DNA of 64,000 nucleotides from Effrenium voratum (GCA_963377175.1 CAUJNA010000846.1:726604-790603); one strand, 5' to 3'. Shown: positions 29,547-41,284, counted from the stretch's first letter. Notes: generated by a model from the letters alone, not told the origin. Program-made: numbers and translations.

Positions 29547-30133
29547 CTACTACCCTTAGGGTCATTGCCCTAAAATGATGATTGGTGGTTTCCCCTTCTT
29601 TTAAGGGTAGTTCGTTTTGGTGCCGGTAAACCGGGGGGGGGGGGGGGTCCTCAGACTGGAATAGGCCGGAGTAGTGACACAGACATTCTACGAGTGAATC
29701 AGATCACTTGAGAACTGAAAGCAGGAACCATTGGATAGTTGCCACCCTTGTATGGATTCCATCCAATGAATTTTTTGGGAGGTTTTCCAGTTGGGTTCCA
29801 TGCTGAGTATCCCATCTTACTCGGGCAAGACTCAAAAAAGGGCCTGGGTTCATTTCGAGGTATCTCCCCTTGAAGGGGGGGGGGGTACCATCAAGTGGGT
29901 GGTCAGTTGAAGGCCTCTTCCCCCGAGTGGTCCTACGAAAAGAGGTACCGGGGAAACGGGGAATCGGCAGTTGTTGGTGGTGGCTATCCTTTTGGTTTCC
30001 TTTCGCCCCCCCCCCCCCAAAAAAAAAAAGAAGAAGAAAAAAGGACACACCCAAATGGTACTTGTAAATGATTGGAACCAAACTGAAACCAGGGCCAGCA
30101 TGTTCAAACTATATCATTTAAACAGGAGACCTA
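29547..30133. other. Intergenic stretch with homopolymer runs
   Basis: G-runs lie near 29632 and 29877, and a C-run then A-run at about 30006-30030. No gene is recognised. Confidence 0.35.
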
Positions 30134-30187
30134 GGGGAATCATCATGCTGGGGTTCTCAGGTGGTGCAGGATTTCGTCCATCCACAG
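30134..30187. mobile_element. Family 2 right half
   Basis: GGGGAATCATCATGCTGGGG, then GGTGGTGCAGGATTTCGTCC and ATCCACAG followed by TA. Confidence 0.65.
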
Positions 30188-30364
30188 TAGTTCCTTTAAC
30201 AACTGTGGTTATATCCTACTTACTTTATAAGCGGGTTGAGGCAAGTTGGGCAAGTTGGGCGGATTTGGGAGGGTTGAGGCGTGTTAGATACGCCTCCATA
30301 CGCGTCCATATGAGCATGGAACCCAAATAGGAGGCCTCCGAAGAGCATTGCTAAACATGATCCT

Positions 30365-30482
30365 TAGGGTTCAACCCCAATTAAAAGAATGGGCAAGGAG
30401 CTAATATGGATGATGAAACTCCTTAGGTAAATAATGGTGGTTATATTAACCCCCACTGTTTCAATGGTGATATTAATGATTG
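30365..30482. repeat. Family 14 repeat, copy 1
   Basis: GGATGATGAAACTCCTTAGG, AATAATGGTGGTTATATT and CAATGGTGATATT are shared with copies at 33308, 45178, 48640 and 61334. Confidence 0.6.
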
Positions 30483-30855
30483 ACAACAATTGTCCGATCT
30501 TTGACGTGCAGTGTAGTAACGGCAAATAAGCATACTGTTGGATTTCCTTTTGGGCTGCCAATTAATACACAATCGAAAGAAGGTTCACGTTCATTTTTCG
30601 GACATGAGGTGTCCATCATTAACCAAGCACGCAAATTTCCCTTAGAAGCCAAGAGCAACACAATGCCAAAAATGCGTCTGACCAAAACAACACAGAAAAC
30701 AAAAAGCGTTCTCTCAAAAAGCAAGCCAAAAACAAGCACACCAAACGAATCCTCCCCAACCACCAGAGGCCATGCGAAAAGGAGGGGACTCTTTTTGCAT
30801 AGTTGATTGCAAAGGGAACCCCTCCAAAAGAACGAGAAAAAAAGGCAGTCCATAA
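30483..30855. other. Intergenic stretch, no gene seen
   Basis: A/C-rich sequence with an open minus-strand frame (about 30473-31180) that runs through a family 9 element and is probably not coding. Confidence 0.35.
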
Positions 30856-30960
30856 CCTCCATTTGCGTTTTCGTCGGGAAAAACACATATTTCCAGTAGT
30901 GATAGGTTCCCTTTAAAACCAACCGGGGAAAATAACAACATATTCTTGGCCAAATGGAAG
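30856..30960. mobile_element. Family 9 element, copy 3, 4-bp TSD
   Basis: It starts CCTCCATTTGCG and ends CTTGGCCAAATGGAAG. ATAA flanks both sides (30852-30855 and 30961-30964). Confidence 0.8.
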
Positions 30961-30964
30961 ATAA

Positions 30965-31509
30965 GAACACCACCCTCCCCGGGCAAGTCCTCGCCCATAA
31001 AGGAGCCCAACTGGGCGGCATCCACCTGCAGGAAGCACAGACGCCACACTTTGAGGCCAGTGGTTCCACGTGTGGCTTTGCTGTTGGGACCCAAACAAGT
31101 TTTCGGAGTTCAAGAAGACTAGCAAACAAAATCCATTGAAACCAACAAAACCCATTTTGTTGGTTTTCCCAGCTGTTCAAGTATTTCTTTGCTGTTGGGC
31201 CCTAAAAACAAAAGTTTGGTTACTTTTGGTTTCCCTTAACCACTACCAAACACAAAGAGGGGCCCGGATCTCATGATAAATCGCTGGCTCATAAATTGCC
31301 TTTAGGACCCAAAACATGTTTCGCTGTTCCTGTGGGTTCCCTTGAAGACTACCAAACAAACAAAGGGTAACCTCAAAAACAGACGAGCCACCCATGCGGG
31401 GCGTGTCGCCTTGTTGTAGAGGAAAAACAACGCAATGGCTGGTAAGCCTTTGGTTTCAAAGCGACAAACAACAAGTACCCTCGATTTTGATTAAACAACG
31501 CCAATACCT
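30965..31509. other. Degenerate repeats, no gene seen
   Basis: Phrases such as CTTTGCTGTTGGGxCCxAAA and ACTACCAAACAAACAAAG occur near 31078, 31190, 31240 and 31348, suggesting an old tandem or dispersed repeat. Confidence 0.4.
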
Positions 31510-31641
31510 GAGTCATACTAAAAACCTGGTACCAAAACGGTGAACACAAAACCATGTAAAGAGTGATCAAGGTGGCTGCACCTATTTATGGTTGGGCCTA
31601 TCCCGTACTCACCTTCATCTACCCGGGTTTTGATTGTGCTT
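31510..31641. mobile_element. Family 5 element, copy 3, diverged ends
   Basis: GAGTCATACTAAAAACCTGG at the left, CTACCCGGGTTTTGATTGTG at the right. The flanks ACCT and ACCA match in three of four bases. Confidence 0.7.
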
Positions 31642-32039
31642 CACCAAGGGATCGAGTGATTCAATCCATTTGCCGAAACCGGTGCTTGCCGGCAGCCAAG
31701 TTGGACATGTAACAACTTGGTCGAAAAGGTCTGGGTACTCTACCAAAAATGGCCCAGTTGGGACCCAAGAATCAAAGGTCAATACTTGGGAGCCACTAAA
31801 ATTGATATCAAAAGGGAACCAAAAGGTGAGATAAAGTCGATTCTGACCCTTTCTTTGGCCTGGAGTCTTGTTAGAACTTGATTAGTAAACCGCCTCTGAC
31901 TAAATAAGCCCTCTGTTTTCCCCAGCCGACTGCCAGCCACTACTCCTTTCAAAGGCGCCCACAAGGTTCTGGCCTCATCACTTTACCACGATCAAAGTCA
32001 CCCCCTAAGTGGTGGGTTAAAGGGAACAACCCCATTTTA
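31642..32039. other. Intergenic stretch, no gene seen
   Basis: No recognised family and no domain in any frame. Confidence 0.3.
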
Positions 32040-32152
32040 CTCAGATGCCCAGTGGCCAGGGGGAAACAAGGGCATCCTTTTTCTGGTTGGTTGAGTTTAA
32101 AGGAAACCCTTCCAAACAAAGGAAGGAAAAAGGGCACCACTGGGCAACTGGG
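32040..32152. mobile_element. Family 10 element, copy 2
   Basis: CTCAGATGCCCAGTGGCC at the left end and CACCACTGGGCAACTGGG at the right end. The flanks TTTA and TTTC match in three of four bases. Confidence 0.78.
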
Positions 32153-33088
32153 TTTCTGACTTTGATAACTCCCAGAAACCGTCAACATAGTGACCCAAGA
32201 GGTTTGGTCGAGAAAAACGAACCTCTCCTTTCTTTCGGGGCATCTCCCTGAACCTCCTCTGACTAAAGACCGCCCCTTTCCGGGGCCCAAACAAATCAGA
32301 AACAAAGAACTGAAAACCAGAAACTTTACGAGCACCTCTTAATGGGCACCTCCCAATACCCCCTCTAAGTACGTCCCTTTCCGGCCCATTGTTGGTTTAT
32401 TCAAAACATCACGTGTGTTAAATTCCAAAGCTATTGCCAATGCTCTCTTGCCAATACTCACTCCTTTCATAGTCAGGGCTGACACTCTGGAAATCAAAAC
32501 CGGCTACCCCGGCTCGGTGGGTTGACAAGCTCGCAAGGATCCCCCCCTTGAAGGCTAGGCCCCCCCGGAATAACATGAAACGCCTTCTGATTCATCAAGT
32601 CCCTCTCCAGCGCTGGAAAACGGAAAATGCAATGTCCTTTTACTTTACTATTGAAGTCACATTGGCAAGACAGGGGACCGGAGAGGACTGGCCAGGTCCG
32701 GATGTATCCGAGGGAGTTTCAGGGGACAGAATCCGGCTTGCCCAAACATTGTCGACCTTGAAGAGAGACAGCGGGAGGGTTTTCTGGGGCGAACCTGGTT
32801 CTTTATTGGGCACATGCGCAACACAAGCACTAAACACGAATACAACGGCAGGAACCAAGAAAGCAAACCGCAAAGCACAACAATAGAACAGTGAATGCAG
32901 AGTCTAACCTTGACTCATGCACGGGGCGATAACCAAGTTTTGAGAGCCTCACGAAAATGGTCGACTGCCACTTCCCCAAAGTGAAGCTTGAAGGCCCAAA
33001 TCCCTCGCTTTGTGGGTACAGGCCTTGCCACCCTTTACAAAACAGGACAATGGCAAAGCTTTGGCAATCTACCTTTCAGGATTTAAAA
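32153..33088. other. Low-repeat stretch with opposing open frames
   Basis: About 32575-32886 is open on the plus strand from an ATG (MKRLLIHQVPLQRWKTENAM...) and also open on the minus strand. No domain is recognised in either. It is free of the short-element families and so is a candidate exon or small gene, at low confidence. Confidence 0.3.
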
Positions 33089-33198
33089 CTTGCTGGTGCT
33101 CAGCAGGGAATGAGGGAATGACCCTTATAAGCCATCCCTTGTAGCTTCCTTCAAGGGAACTCCTGGGTTCATCTGCTTCCCTTCTGAGCACCAGCAAG
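33089..33198. mobile_element. Family 8 element, copy 2, perfect 15-bp ends
   Basis: CTTGCTGGTGCTCAG at the left end is the exact inverse of CTGAGCACCAGCAAG at the right end. GGGAATGAGGGAATGACCC lies near the left end. Confidence 0.8.
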
Positions 33199-33307
33199 AT
33201 AAGGGTAACTGGGATCCACTCCAACCGCGAACGGTGGATCCTTTTGCCACCGAAGGGGACCGATTCGTTTCGTGGCTTCCCCACATGGCCATGCCTGCCC
33301 TAGGGTT

Positions 33308-33425
33308 CTGATTCGCCCCCATGAAAAGAATGGCCCAAAAGGGGACCCAGTTTGGATGATGAAACTCCTGAATGGTACATAATGGTGTTGATGTTGACTC
33401 CCTTTGTTTCAACGCTGGTTTTGGG
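33308..33425. repeat. Family 14 repeat, copy 2
   Basis: GATTCGCCCCCATG, AGTTTGGATGATGAAACTCC and CATAATGGTGTTGATGTTG. Confidence 0.55.
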
Positions 33426-33648
33426 CCCCCCGGTTTACATTGCTCGCTCAAAACAGCTAGGATGATGACCGCCCCTACCCCAAAACCCACAGCGGCCAAG
33501 GAAGAAAGGGGCACTCTTCTGGTGGTAGCTGTGTCTTTTGTGTTGTTCGGTTTTTCTTCGGGTTCTCCCAAGAAAAAGACATCGCCCTGAGTGATAAGTC
33601 AACTGGTCCTCACTTCCCGGACTGGCCCAAAATGGTCCAAGCCCAATA

Positions 33649-33768
33649 CTCAGATGCCGCAAGTGGATTTCCATGCAAAAAAATGGCAGCCTTGTTTGGT
33701 TGAGTTTAAACGGGAATTCTTCAAAAAAAAAAAAGGAACAAAAGGGCGGAATCCACCGGGCAACTGGG
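33649..33768. mobile_element. Family 10 element, copy 3
   Basis: CTCAGATGCCGCAAGTGG at the left end and CCACCGGGCAACTGGG at the right end. The flanks AATA and CATA match in three of four bases. Confidence 0.75.
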
Positions 33769-33895
33769 CATAAGTGACTCAAGTCTAGAAACTTGATCGG
33801 GAGTGAGTACCCCTGCTTTGGCAAGCTGACTTTAAAAGGAACCCCGCCCCTTCCAAAAAGGAATCAAACAGTGAGGGTCTTTCGACACGATCATC

Positions 33896-34001
33896 TGAGT
33901 CAGAATCAAAACCTGGCACAAAAATGGTGAAACCAGAACCTGCAAAGAATTGAAAGGCGGATATCCGCACTTATGGCTGGGATTGTCCCTTACCACCCTC
34001 T
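33896..34001. mobile_element. Family 5 element, right end lost
   Basis: TGAGTCAGAATCAAAACCTG to GCGGATATCCGC and TTGTCCCTTACCACC. The terminal CCCGGG part is missing. Confidence 0.68.
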
Positions 34002-34006
34002 GTTGC

Positions 34007-34108
34007 TTTCTGCTCCCCTTCTAAAAGTTTAACTTTTAGTGGTTGAATGGAACACCCATTAGTTGGCAAAAAGTTAAAGTCCTAACATCCAAGCAAAAAG
34101 CACCAAAG
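34007..34108. repeat. Family 7 repeat, copy 4
   Basis: CTAAAAGTTTAACTTTTAGT, CATTAGTTGGCAAAAAGTT and GCACCAAAG. Confidence 0.68.
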
Positions 34109-34251
34109 TACCTACCCTCCAATTGTGACTCATCTCCGATTCCGAAGACCTCCATCCTGCCTTGTGCTCGATCACGAAGGCGCTGAGATCCGTGGGATGG
34201 TCGTGGACAGCACCTGTCGCGCGGAAGTTAGGGACTGAGCAAAAGCCACGG

Positions 34252-34330
34252 TCTCCATTTTGCACCGCTTTGAAACCATGGGAAACTATTCTTCGTTGGT
34301 ATATTTACAAGGGATTCATCCTTCCAGAGT
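34252..34330. mobile_element. Family 2 fragment
   Basis: TTTTGCACCGCTTTGAAACC, CGTTGGTATATTTACAAGGG and TTCATCCTTCCAGAGTTTC match the family middle. Both ends are missing. Confidence 0.55.
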
Positions 34331-34340
34331 TTCATGTATA

Positions 34341-34439
34341 CCTGGAGTCTCCATAAGGACCCTTTAAAACATGCTTGGTCATTTCCCAAAATAAAGGGGT
34401 CATGGACCCATTTTTACAGGGGCAGAAGGAGACTCCAGG
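34341..34439. mobile_element. Family 3 element, copy 5, TA flanks
   Basis: CCTGGAGTCTCCATAAGGAC at the left end and AGAAGGAGACTCCAGG at the right end. TA on both sides. Confidence 0.85.
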
Positions 34440-34441
34440 TA

Positions 34442-35534
34442 GTCAACTGGTCCCAGCTTGGGTGGAAGATCTCACGAAAAATAAGGTTACTTCACAACCC
34501 TTGGCAATGTTGACCCAGGATTAATAAACCCGTCCCATTATTAGGGGGGTGAAAACCCCTCCAAAAGTGGTCTGAATCCAACCACTAAAAGGAATTGGAC
34601 ACCCCCCGATCAAACTCAACCAGGGCTTCTGCTTGATCCGGGGTTAACATTATGGTAGCAACACACTTTGGTCCAATTTCGGGGGTTTCCGAGCCATTTC
34701 CCTTTCAAAGGGAACCTCCAAAAGCCGATTTGGATCAATCGAAACCACCAGTCAACTAATCAACTTTTGATTTAGGGAAGTCCAATGACCCCTGAGTTTT
34801 GCTGGGAAGATCTCGGAAAGTTCTCAGAAAAAGATGGTTACAACCCTCCTGTTGACTCGTTGCTCACAACCCTTCTGTCTGGCGAACAGTTTTTTTTCAA
34901 ATCAGCCCTCCCACGTGAAGCTAGCTGAATCCCCTGCTGAAAGTTCTGGACTTCTAGTGGGATCATCGCTTGCCCTTGCAAGGCAACCTGAAAAGGGTAC
35001 CCTTACAAACTCAGGCCCATTTACACTGTTACACCAGCCTGTGTTTGTTCTGTTGTGGGAGGACGAGAAGCACTGGGAATTCATATGACCCAACGTCCGA
35101 AACAACCAAGGATTTATGCCCACAACGGGCTTTTGCCAAAAGGCAGCCTTTTGACATTGCCCACAAACATTGGTCTCTCGTCTGGTTCCCTTTAACATCC
35201 TTTCACTCACCCCAGCCGCTGCCCCATGGAGAAAACTAGAATACACTACAGCCTGTGCTTGCCCGAAGGGCGACAAGAAACAAGCCCAGCTCCTCAAGAT
35301 GGCCACTCCGATTTTCCACCATGGACCATCCCCATGGGACAACAACTACAAAATTTGGGCTGCCGGACCGCAACCCAAGCTCCGGATCTTGCGGAGATCC
35401 CTGGTCTGGACACTCCGATTCACACCCTTGTTTTGCTCTGAGTTCCTGAGCCGCTGCACATTTCGCGCGGCCGACTACGGAGTAATGTACACATCAAGAG
35501 ACTGAGCGCAAGACTCTTCGGAAGGGTTGGGCCA
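34442..35534. other. Intergenic stretch, no gene seen
   Basis: 34480-34740 holds worn phrases also seen at 2340-2520 (ATGTTGACCC, GGATTAATAAACCC). 34830-35500 is largely unique and open in several short frames without a domain. Confidence 0.35.
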
Positions 35535-35671
35535 CTGTGGATGGACAAAACCCATTTCGCACCACCGATTTAAGAAACCCTCGAATGGTATGATTCCCCG
35601 GTAAATACCAACAGACAATGGTTTTCTATGGCTTCTAAGGTGGTGCGAAAGGATTTCGCAACCATCCACAG
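35535..35671. mobile_element. Family 2 element, copy 8
   Basis: CTGTGGATGGACAAAACCC at the left end and GGATTTCGCAACCATCCACAG at the right end (shortened here: the end is ATCCACAG then TA). The middle GGTAAATACCAACAGAC is inverted relative to copy 2. Confidence 0.78.
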
Positions 35672-35673
35672 TA

Positions 35674-36974
35674 TTAGTGCGCGAAAAAACACAGCGCAAC
35701 TTTCAGCACCCTCCCTGGAGGTTCTCTTTGAAAGGAATTCACATCATCCCGGGCACCAGAAAATGCTGCCTTCGATCGACTCGGCAATTCGACATCCTCC
35801 GCGGATTTCCCTTTCAACGGCAAACCATGGGAACTGTTTGACTTCTGCCCAACCCTGCTTGGAAGCCTTCACTGGCGTTCGTGGTTGATCGAACCACTCG
35901 TTAGCAAGACCTACCTGTCGCGAAACATCGGAGCGGGATGATAACATCCAAACCTGCAAGCCTGGAGGTGCTTGTTCATACAAGCACACCTACAAAAGCT
36001 TGGCTGTTCAACCAGACCCCTTGCCAAAGGTTTAACTTTTGGTGGTGTGGAAGCCACCACTGAACCAACTAAAAGCAACGAAAACCCAAGGAACCGGATG
36101 GCTGGGCTTGCCACGTACAAACAAAAGAAAGCCGGGTTTCCTTGGACCATGGGTAGGATCCAACCCCCCCCCCCCTCCCCCCACCCCCATCCCATACCCC
36201 GAAACCCGAAGTTCTAAGCCTCCGCACCAGGCCTCTAGGTTGTTTTTGGTCACAAACCTAACCAATTTCCCAAAAACTGATGATGAAATGGGTGTTCCTT
36301 TCTGGCATTTTTGTGGAGGGCGCCCGTTTTGTGGTGGGTTTAGAGGAAAACCAAAGGAACAACTGCAGTTCTAAGGTTCCCCTAAGAACAAACACGCTCC
36401 TTTGCCTGTTCCTTTAAATACCATTCGCCTCAAAAAGAGACACGTGGGTCCAGTCTCCGGAATGAATCGCGCAGTCAAATGCTGCTGCTGTCGCTGCCAG
36501 CACTTCTGACCTGCGTGATTCGGGGAATGGGTCGTGACCTTTTCTGAGTCGTGGCCCACATCTGAGGTACACAGAAAAACCAGATGGCAGTGGATCAAAT
36601 CCCCAGTACCCCCCCAACCCCCCACATCCCCTTTTCAACTCAACAAAACAACAAAGAGGTACCCAAAAAGGAGCCCTCTGGGTTTTGACCCACCCATATT
36701 GTCGTATTCTGCTTCATGTTCAATTTAGCCTACCCTACAATATCAAGCGGTTTTGGAGGAGACCACAGTTTTAATAGGTTGGTTCAACGGGAACCCTGGG
36801 ATTCACAAACCCCTGGTTCATTTTCATTGGAGGGTGTCCCCTTGTAGTAGGAATCCGGATCAGTGTTGGAGGAACCCCACCCCCCCTCTCAATAATCCGG
36901 GGTCGACACTGCAGGGCAAATCAACAGGACCACCATTGGTTTGTGTTTTCTTTCGGGGGAAACCCCCAACAAAT
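35674..36974. other. Mostly unique stretch, no gene seen
   Basis: A family 7-like piece lies at about 35995-36080 (AAAGGTTTAACTTTTGGTGG). C-runs lie near 36162 and 36610. No domain is recognised. Confidence 0.35.
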
Positions 36975-37107
36975 GAGTCACAATCAAAACCTGGTACAAA
37001 AATGGTGAACCCAGAATCATGTAAAGAATTAAGAAGGCGGCCGCAGCCATTTATGGTTGGGACTGCCCCTTACTAACCTTCATCTACCCGGGTTTTGATT
37101 GTGACTC
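36975..37107. mobile_element. Family 5 element, copy 5, perfect 4-bp TSD
   Basis: GAGTCACAATCAAAACCTGG at the left end and CCGGGTTTTGATTGTGACTC at the right end. AAAT flanks both sides (36971-36974 and 37108-37111). Central palindrome GCGGCCGC. Confidence 0.9.
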
Positions 37108-37111
37108 AAAT

Positions 37112-37682
37112 GGTTTTCCCTTTGGTTTCCCGTTGAAGCCATCCAAAAAGGGATACCAACGCGCCAGCCACCATTTCGATGTCGCCAGGGCCCTTTACGC
37201 CGTTGCGCGAAGGGTCTTCCGCTTGGCTCAAAATCCGAGAGCTAGGGCCAACCGCAGGAATTCGTCTTTACCATGATGGGAGCCCCCGGCAGGGAGCCGA
37301 AGCCGAATCGTTTCCCATTTGCCCTCAGGGGTTCAAATCCAAATCGAATCCAAGGTCTGACCAAAGGCGGGTGCCTTTCTTTCTTGCGATCGGTGGATTC
37401 GAGAGATGCAGGGAATGAGACTTATGGAATGACCCCGAGAAAAACCGAATCCCAACTGGTGGTTTCCTTTAAGGGGACCAATTCCTGGGTTCATTAAACC
37501 ACATTTCCTACCTATCGCACCGATCGCAAGTTTTTGGTTGCCAAGAGGTTGCAAACCTCGACTTGCAAACCCGCGAGACCTCTTGGGCGAGTCCAGTTGC
37601 AACGAATGCTCGCCGTGGAGAAATGAACAACGCCCTTGCCGCGTTGAAACCAACAAACACAAAAACGATTCATCACCTTAAA
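37112..37682. other. Intergenic stretch with a family 8-like element
   Basis: About 37395-37535 carries GCAGGGAATGAG, CAACTGGTGGTTTCC and TCGCACCGATCGCAAG, a diverged family 8 copy. The rest is unique. Confidence 0.4.
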
Positions 37683-37804
37683 CTAGGTCCTCCAGATTTG
37701 AGAGGTTAGAATAAGTTGGTACCCGATTTTTTTCTGTAGTCTATGTTAGTAGGGGAACCCTGCCCCAAAAAGAAACGGTGAAAGGGCACTACTGGGGGCC
37801 CTAG
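37683..37804. mobile_element. Family 1 element, copy 11
   Basis: CTAGGTCCTCCAG at the left end and CACTACTGGGGGCCCTAG at the right end. There is no exact flank duplication. Confidence 0.84.
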
Positions 37805-37946
37805 AAAGGATTCAGCTTGACCTGAACAGGTTTCCGCCTGGGTTGAGAAGCTGGGCATAGAGGCATGCTGCGCTTTTCTTGGCAAAGGGCAGGCGTTTTT
37901 AGTTTGGCCAAAGAGTGGACTGAAAGTTCAACCTTAGGGGCCAAAT

Positions 37947-38050
37947 AGCTGTGGCTCAAAAAACCGGTACCAAAATCGAAACCTGGTAAGTGGAAATATG
38001 GAACAAAACCTGCGTAACCCCTCCTGGTTAATTTTGAGCCATACCCAAAT
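37947..38050. repeat. Family 6 repeat, copy 3
   Basis: AGCTGTGGCTCAAAAAACC, TACCAAAATCGAAACCTGG and GTTAATTTTGAGCCATACCC. Confidence 0.62.
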
Positions 38051-39151
38051 GGGTGTCTGGTTTTTAGGGAAGCCAAAACGGGGACAAAAAAGGCAAAACA
38101 CCTTGTTTTTTTTGGCGAGGGTCACCTTCACAAAAGAAAGACCCCCCCAAATTGCATTGCCACATCAAGGACCTTCGCCAAAGGAATGGCTCTGAACGAT
38201 CTCTAGCAGTCACTCTGGGCAAACTAATTACTATGCACAGGCTGGATTCAGTCATCCTGAAAGGGACCTCCCCAGACTCTATGCCAAGTGAGTCTATGCC
38301 TGGCTGGAAATTCAGAGTTGCGTCAAAGTAATGGGAGTCTGGACAATCAGCGAGTCTATGGTCCGAACTCCCTTGGCAAACCAAATATTCCAAGGAAACT
38401 GCCCATTCTTTGCACGGATCCTTCTTCCAGAAAAACACGACAACAGATTTGCTGAACAATGGCCGTCTCTTAAAGAGAACTATGGTTGAACAGAATGGGG
38501 AACTTAAGCTGCACCCCGCCCATGGGTGTTTCTGATTTTTAGGAGCCAATTCATTGACCAGACTTAGACCCCCTGCAAAAATATGTTTTTTTGCTGGTAA
38601 GGTAAAACGACGGAGACGCAAAAAGCACAAAGGTCAAACACTTGGCTGCTCCCCTTCGATCCCATGCAAGTGCTCAACTTTCTGTGGAAGCTACAACTCA
38701 GAAAACCTAATGAACTGGCGGAGGGCTTTTAACCCCTCTCAAGTGCTCATCCCCACGAACCCCAGGCTGACACCCTAAACTGGGGTTTAACTTCATCCCT
38801 GGTCAGCATGAAAAACATCTCCGAACCGGACTTGGCAAGGTCAGGTCAGCTCCTGGCAAAAATTGCTCCAGGCTCCCAGTCCCAAGAGTGGGTGACCGTT
38901 TTTTTTGGGGGGACGTCGCTTTTTGGGAATCGGAACCTCCAAAATGGCGAAATTTCCGGTGTTCCTTTGGGGTTCTCTTTAAAACCAGCGAAAAAGACGG
39001 GAACCGAGCCTCAAACAAAGGCACGCCCAATTCTCAGAAACATCTTCATGTGTCCCGGCCTCCAGCAAGTCGACGACGCCTGCGTAGGATCTTCGTTTCA
39101 CACCTGGAGCCTCCATTTGCGAATACCTCCCCTGGAGAGAAAAATGTGATA
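38051..39151. other. Intergenic stretch, no gene assigned
   Basis: The minus strand is open at 38064-38630 without a recognised domain. A family 7-related fragment lies at 38639-38712. 38820-39100 is unique. Confidence 0.35.
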
Positions 39152-39252
39152 CTGTGGATGGACGAAATCCTGCACCACTTTGAAGCCATGGGAATCATAT
39201 CATTCCAGGGGTTTCTTAGGTGGTGCGACATGGATTTCGCAACCATCCACAG
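39152..39252. mobile_element. Family 2 element, copy 9, TA flanks
   Basis: CTGTGGATGGACGAAATCC at the left end, CCATCCACAG at the right end, with TA on both sides (39150-39151 and 39253-39254). The central spacer is short. Confidence 0.85.
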
Positions 39253-39344
39253 TATGCCCAACTCGGAACCCGGAACCTTCTGTCTGAAAGCTGCCCCAAA
39301 CCATGCCAGAGTGTTTTTGTTGGCAAAGACAAAATATATTGTCT

Positions 39345-39425
39345 CAGCTGTTGGGGAAGAATCATGTTTCCAGTAGTGATGGATTCCCCAAACCAACAGG
39401 ACAAATAACAACTATTCAGCAACTG
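39345..39425. mobile_element. Family 9-like element, diverged
   Basis: TTTCCAGTAGTGATGGATTC, CCAACAGGACAAATAACAAC and a worn right end (CAACTGGACG). Confidence 0.5.
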
Positions 39426-40517
39426 GACGCAGGAAAAAGTTCAATCTTGGGTATAATCATAAGGGTATTCCTCTCAGTTCAGATCGAGTCGGCAAACAAA
39501 ATACCACTAACATGTGGTTTAAACGCAAAGATGATAGGCAAACCACCCCAACACAACGTATAAGAACCCCTGCCCCAAGAGGAGCTTCGCTCGAAGGCAA
39601 CAAAAGTGTAAAGTCCAGGAACTCAGGGAATGAGCATCTGGGGCTGGGTCCAGTTCCCTACAGCCCCAAAATGAGGCCCATTTTAGATGGACGCGTCAGA
39701 TAGTCCTTACTTTAGGGGACGCCCACATCACGGCCTTACTTTGGGGAGTTTTCTGAGGAGTCTCTACTCTAGTAAGTGGCTTACAACCGTGCAAATGAGG
39801 GTCACCTGGGTTGACTCCTTTTCGGGATATGGGACGTCGACATTGTGATTCCCGAAAACCCTCGTGAAACAACCTTGAAGTTTGAGCGACATCCTATGGC
39901 TACAACCTACTTGGGATTTGTCCATTGCCCAAATCCAAGTAGCTGATGGCTTGAGGTGAAAGCGGGGGTCGTTCAGTACCCCGGTTTGGGTGTGTCTCTT
40001 TTCAGGAACCTTAGCAAAAACGAGGCTGATTCCGGACAATTTCCGTTTCTGCCGACCTTGGCCAAAACGGGAGGGGGGAAGTTGTGCCCCCCCATCCTGA
40101 CGCTCAGGTATTTGATTGTTGACTGACTGTGGATGGATGTTTTACCCTGCATCCCTGCACCAGTTGGCAGGTGGTTTAGTGTCAATAAGGCGTCAGCCAT
40201 CCCAACTGGAATTATGATAAACCTAGAATTTTGACAAGGCCTCCCAACCCAGTGGATTTCCGTGGGGGAAAAAAACAGCCTTTCGGCACTCCTTTTTTGG
40301 CGGTTCAAGAGTTTTCCCCATTCAAAAATGGAGACACGCGGGTGCGTCTTTTTTTGAGGGCACCGTTTTTTTGGGATGGTTTCAAAAGGAAACACATGGA
40401 ACACCACAAACCTTTTGCGGGTCCGACAAACCCAAACTGAATTGCAACCCAGCGCCTGAGAAAAAGGGGCTGCTTCGGTGCATTTTGGGGACGAATTCAG
40501 CATTTGGGGGTGGGAGT
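39426..40517. other. Intergenic stretch, no gene seen
   Basis: Unique or low-copy sequence. The minus strand is open at 39973-40719, running into a family 2 element, with no domain. Confidence 0.35.
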
Positions 40518-40634
40518 TGCAAAATCCATTTTGCACCAAAGAAACCCCTGAAATGATATGATTCTCCTGTAAATACCAACAAACAATGGTTTCCCATAGC
40601 TTCTTAGGTAGTGCGGGATATCGTCCATCCACAG
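40518..40634. mobile_element. Family 2 element, copy 10
   Basis: The left end is worn (TTGCAAAATCCATTTTGC). The centre is CTGTAAATACCAACAAAC and the right end GATATCGTCCATCCACAG is followed by TA. Confidence 0.72.
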
Positions 40635-40779
40635 TAGAAACTGGTGCCTTGAAATGTTTGGCGGTGTCCCATAAATACCGTAACCCATCAGGGGGTGAAA
40701 ATCCCATTTTCAGAAACACGTATTACCCAGTACCAAGGATGAAACATCCTAACTGGTGGATTGTGCCCGTTCAACCCCT

Positions 40780-40897
40780 CCCAGAGGCTCCTGGCTTCGG
40801 CTTTCAATGAAAGACCCCTCAACCTCTGTATTGGACACGCCGGGCGTCTCAAAACCAGTTTGTTTGGCCCAAAATCACTCGAACTGAAGCCTCTGGG
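40780..40897. mobile_element. Family 17 element, copy 2, inverted
   Basis: CCCAGAGGCTCC at the left end and GAAGCCTCTGGG at the right end. The interior matches 57132-57269 in reverse (GTATTGGACACGCC). Confidence 0.72.
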
Positions 40898-40961
40898 CTG
40901 GGAAACTTTCAAGTACGTCCCAGTAGTTGCTTCATGGATCGAACATCTTACCTGGGTCCTA

Positions 40962-41096
40962 CTGTGGATGGACGAAATCCTGCACCATCTAAGAAACCCT
41001 GGTTTCTGATGATTCCCCAACGTAAATACCAACAAGCCATGGTTTCAACCATGGTTTCTTAGGCGCTGCGAAACGGATTTCGCAACCCATCCACGG
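40962..41096. mobile_element. Family 2 element, copy 11, TA flanks
   Basis: CTGTGGATGGACGAAATCC at the left end and ACCCATCCACGG at the right end. TA on both sides. Confidence 0.83.
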
Positions 41097-41284
41097 TAGG
41101 TTCAACCAACCCATTCGGGCGAAGGAGTACCACCGAAATCTTCGCCCATTCGGATCAACGGAAAAATCCTCGGCGCCTTCCCCACAGCTGGACTCCGAGC
41201 CGCTGTCGGAGGGGCCTGGGAGCGGCAGCAGAGAGGCGCAAGAGAGAGAGCGCCAGGCGAAGGCGCAAGGCTCGTCTTTGTTGG
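41097..41284 (-). other. GC-rich unique island, possible exon
   Basis: This block of 188 bp is wedged between a family 2 and a family 1 element. The minus strand is open with a protein-like reading (LLPLPGPSDSGSESSCGEGA). No family is recognised. Confidence 0.3.

Noticed and set aside
30473..31180. 235-codon minus-strand open frame
   Set aside because: It crosses a family 9 element including its TIRs; no domain and no consistent coding character.
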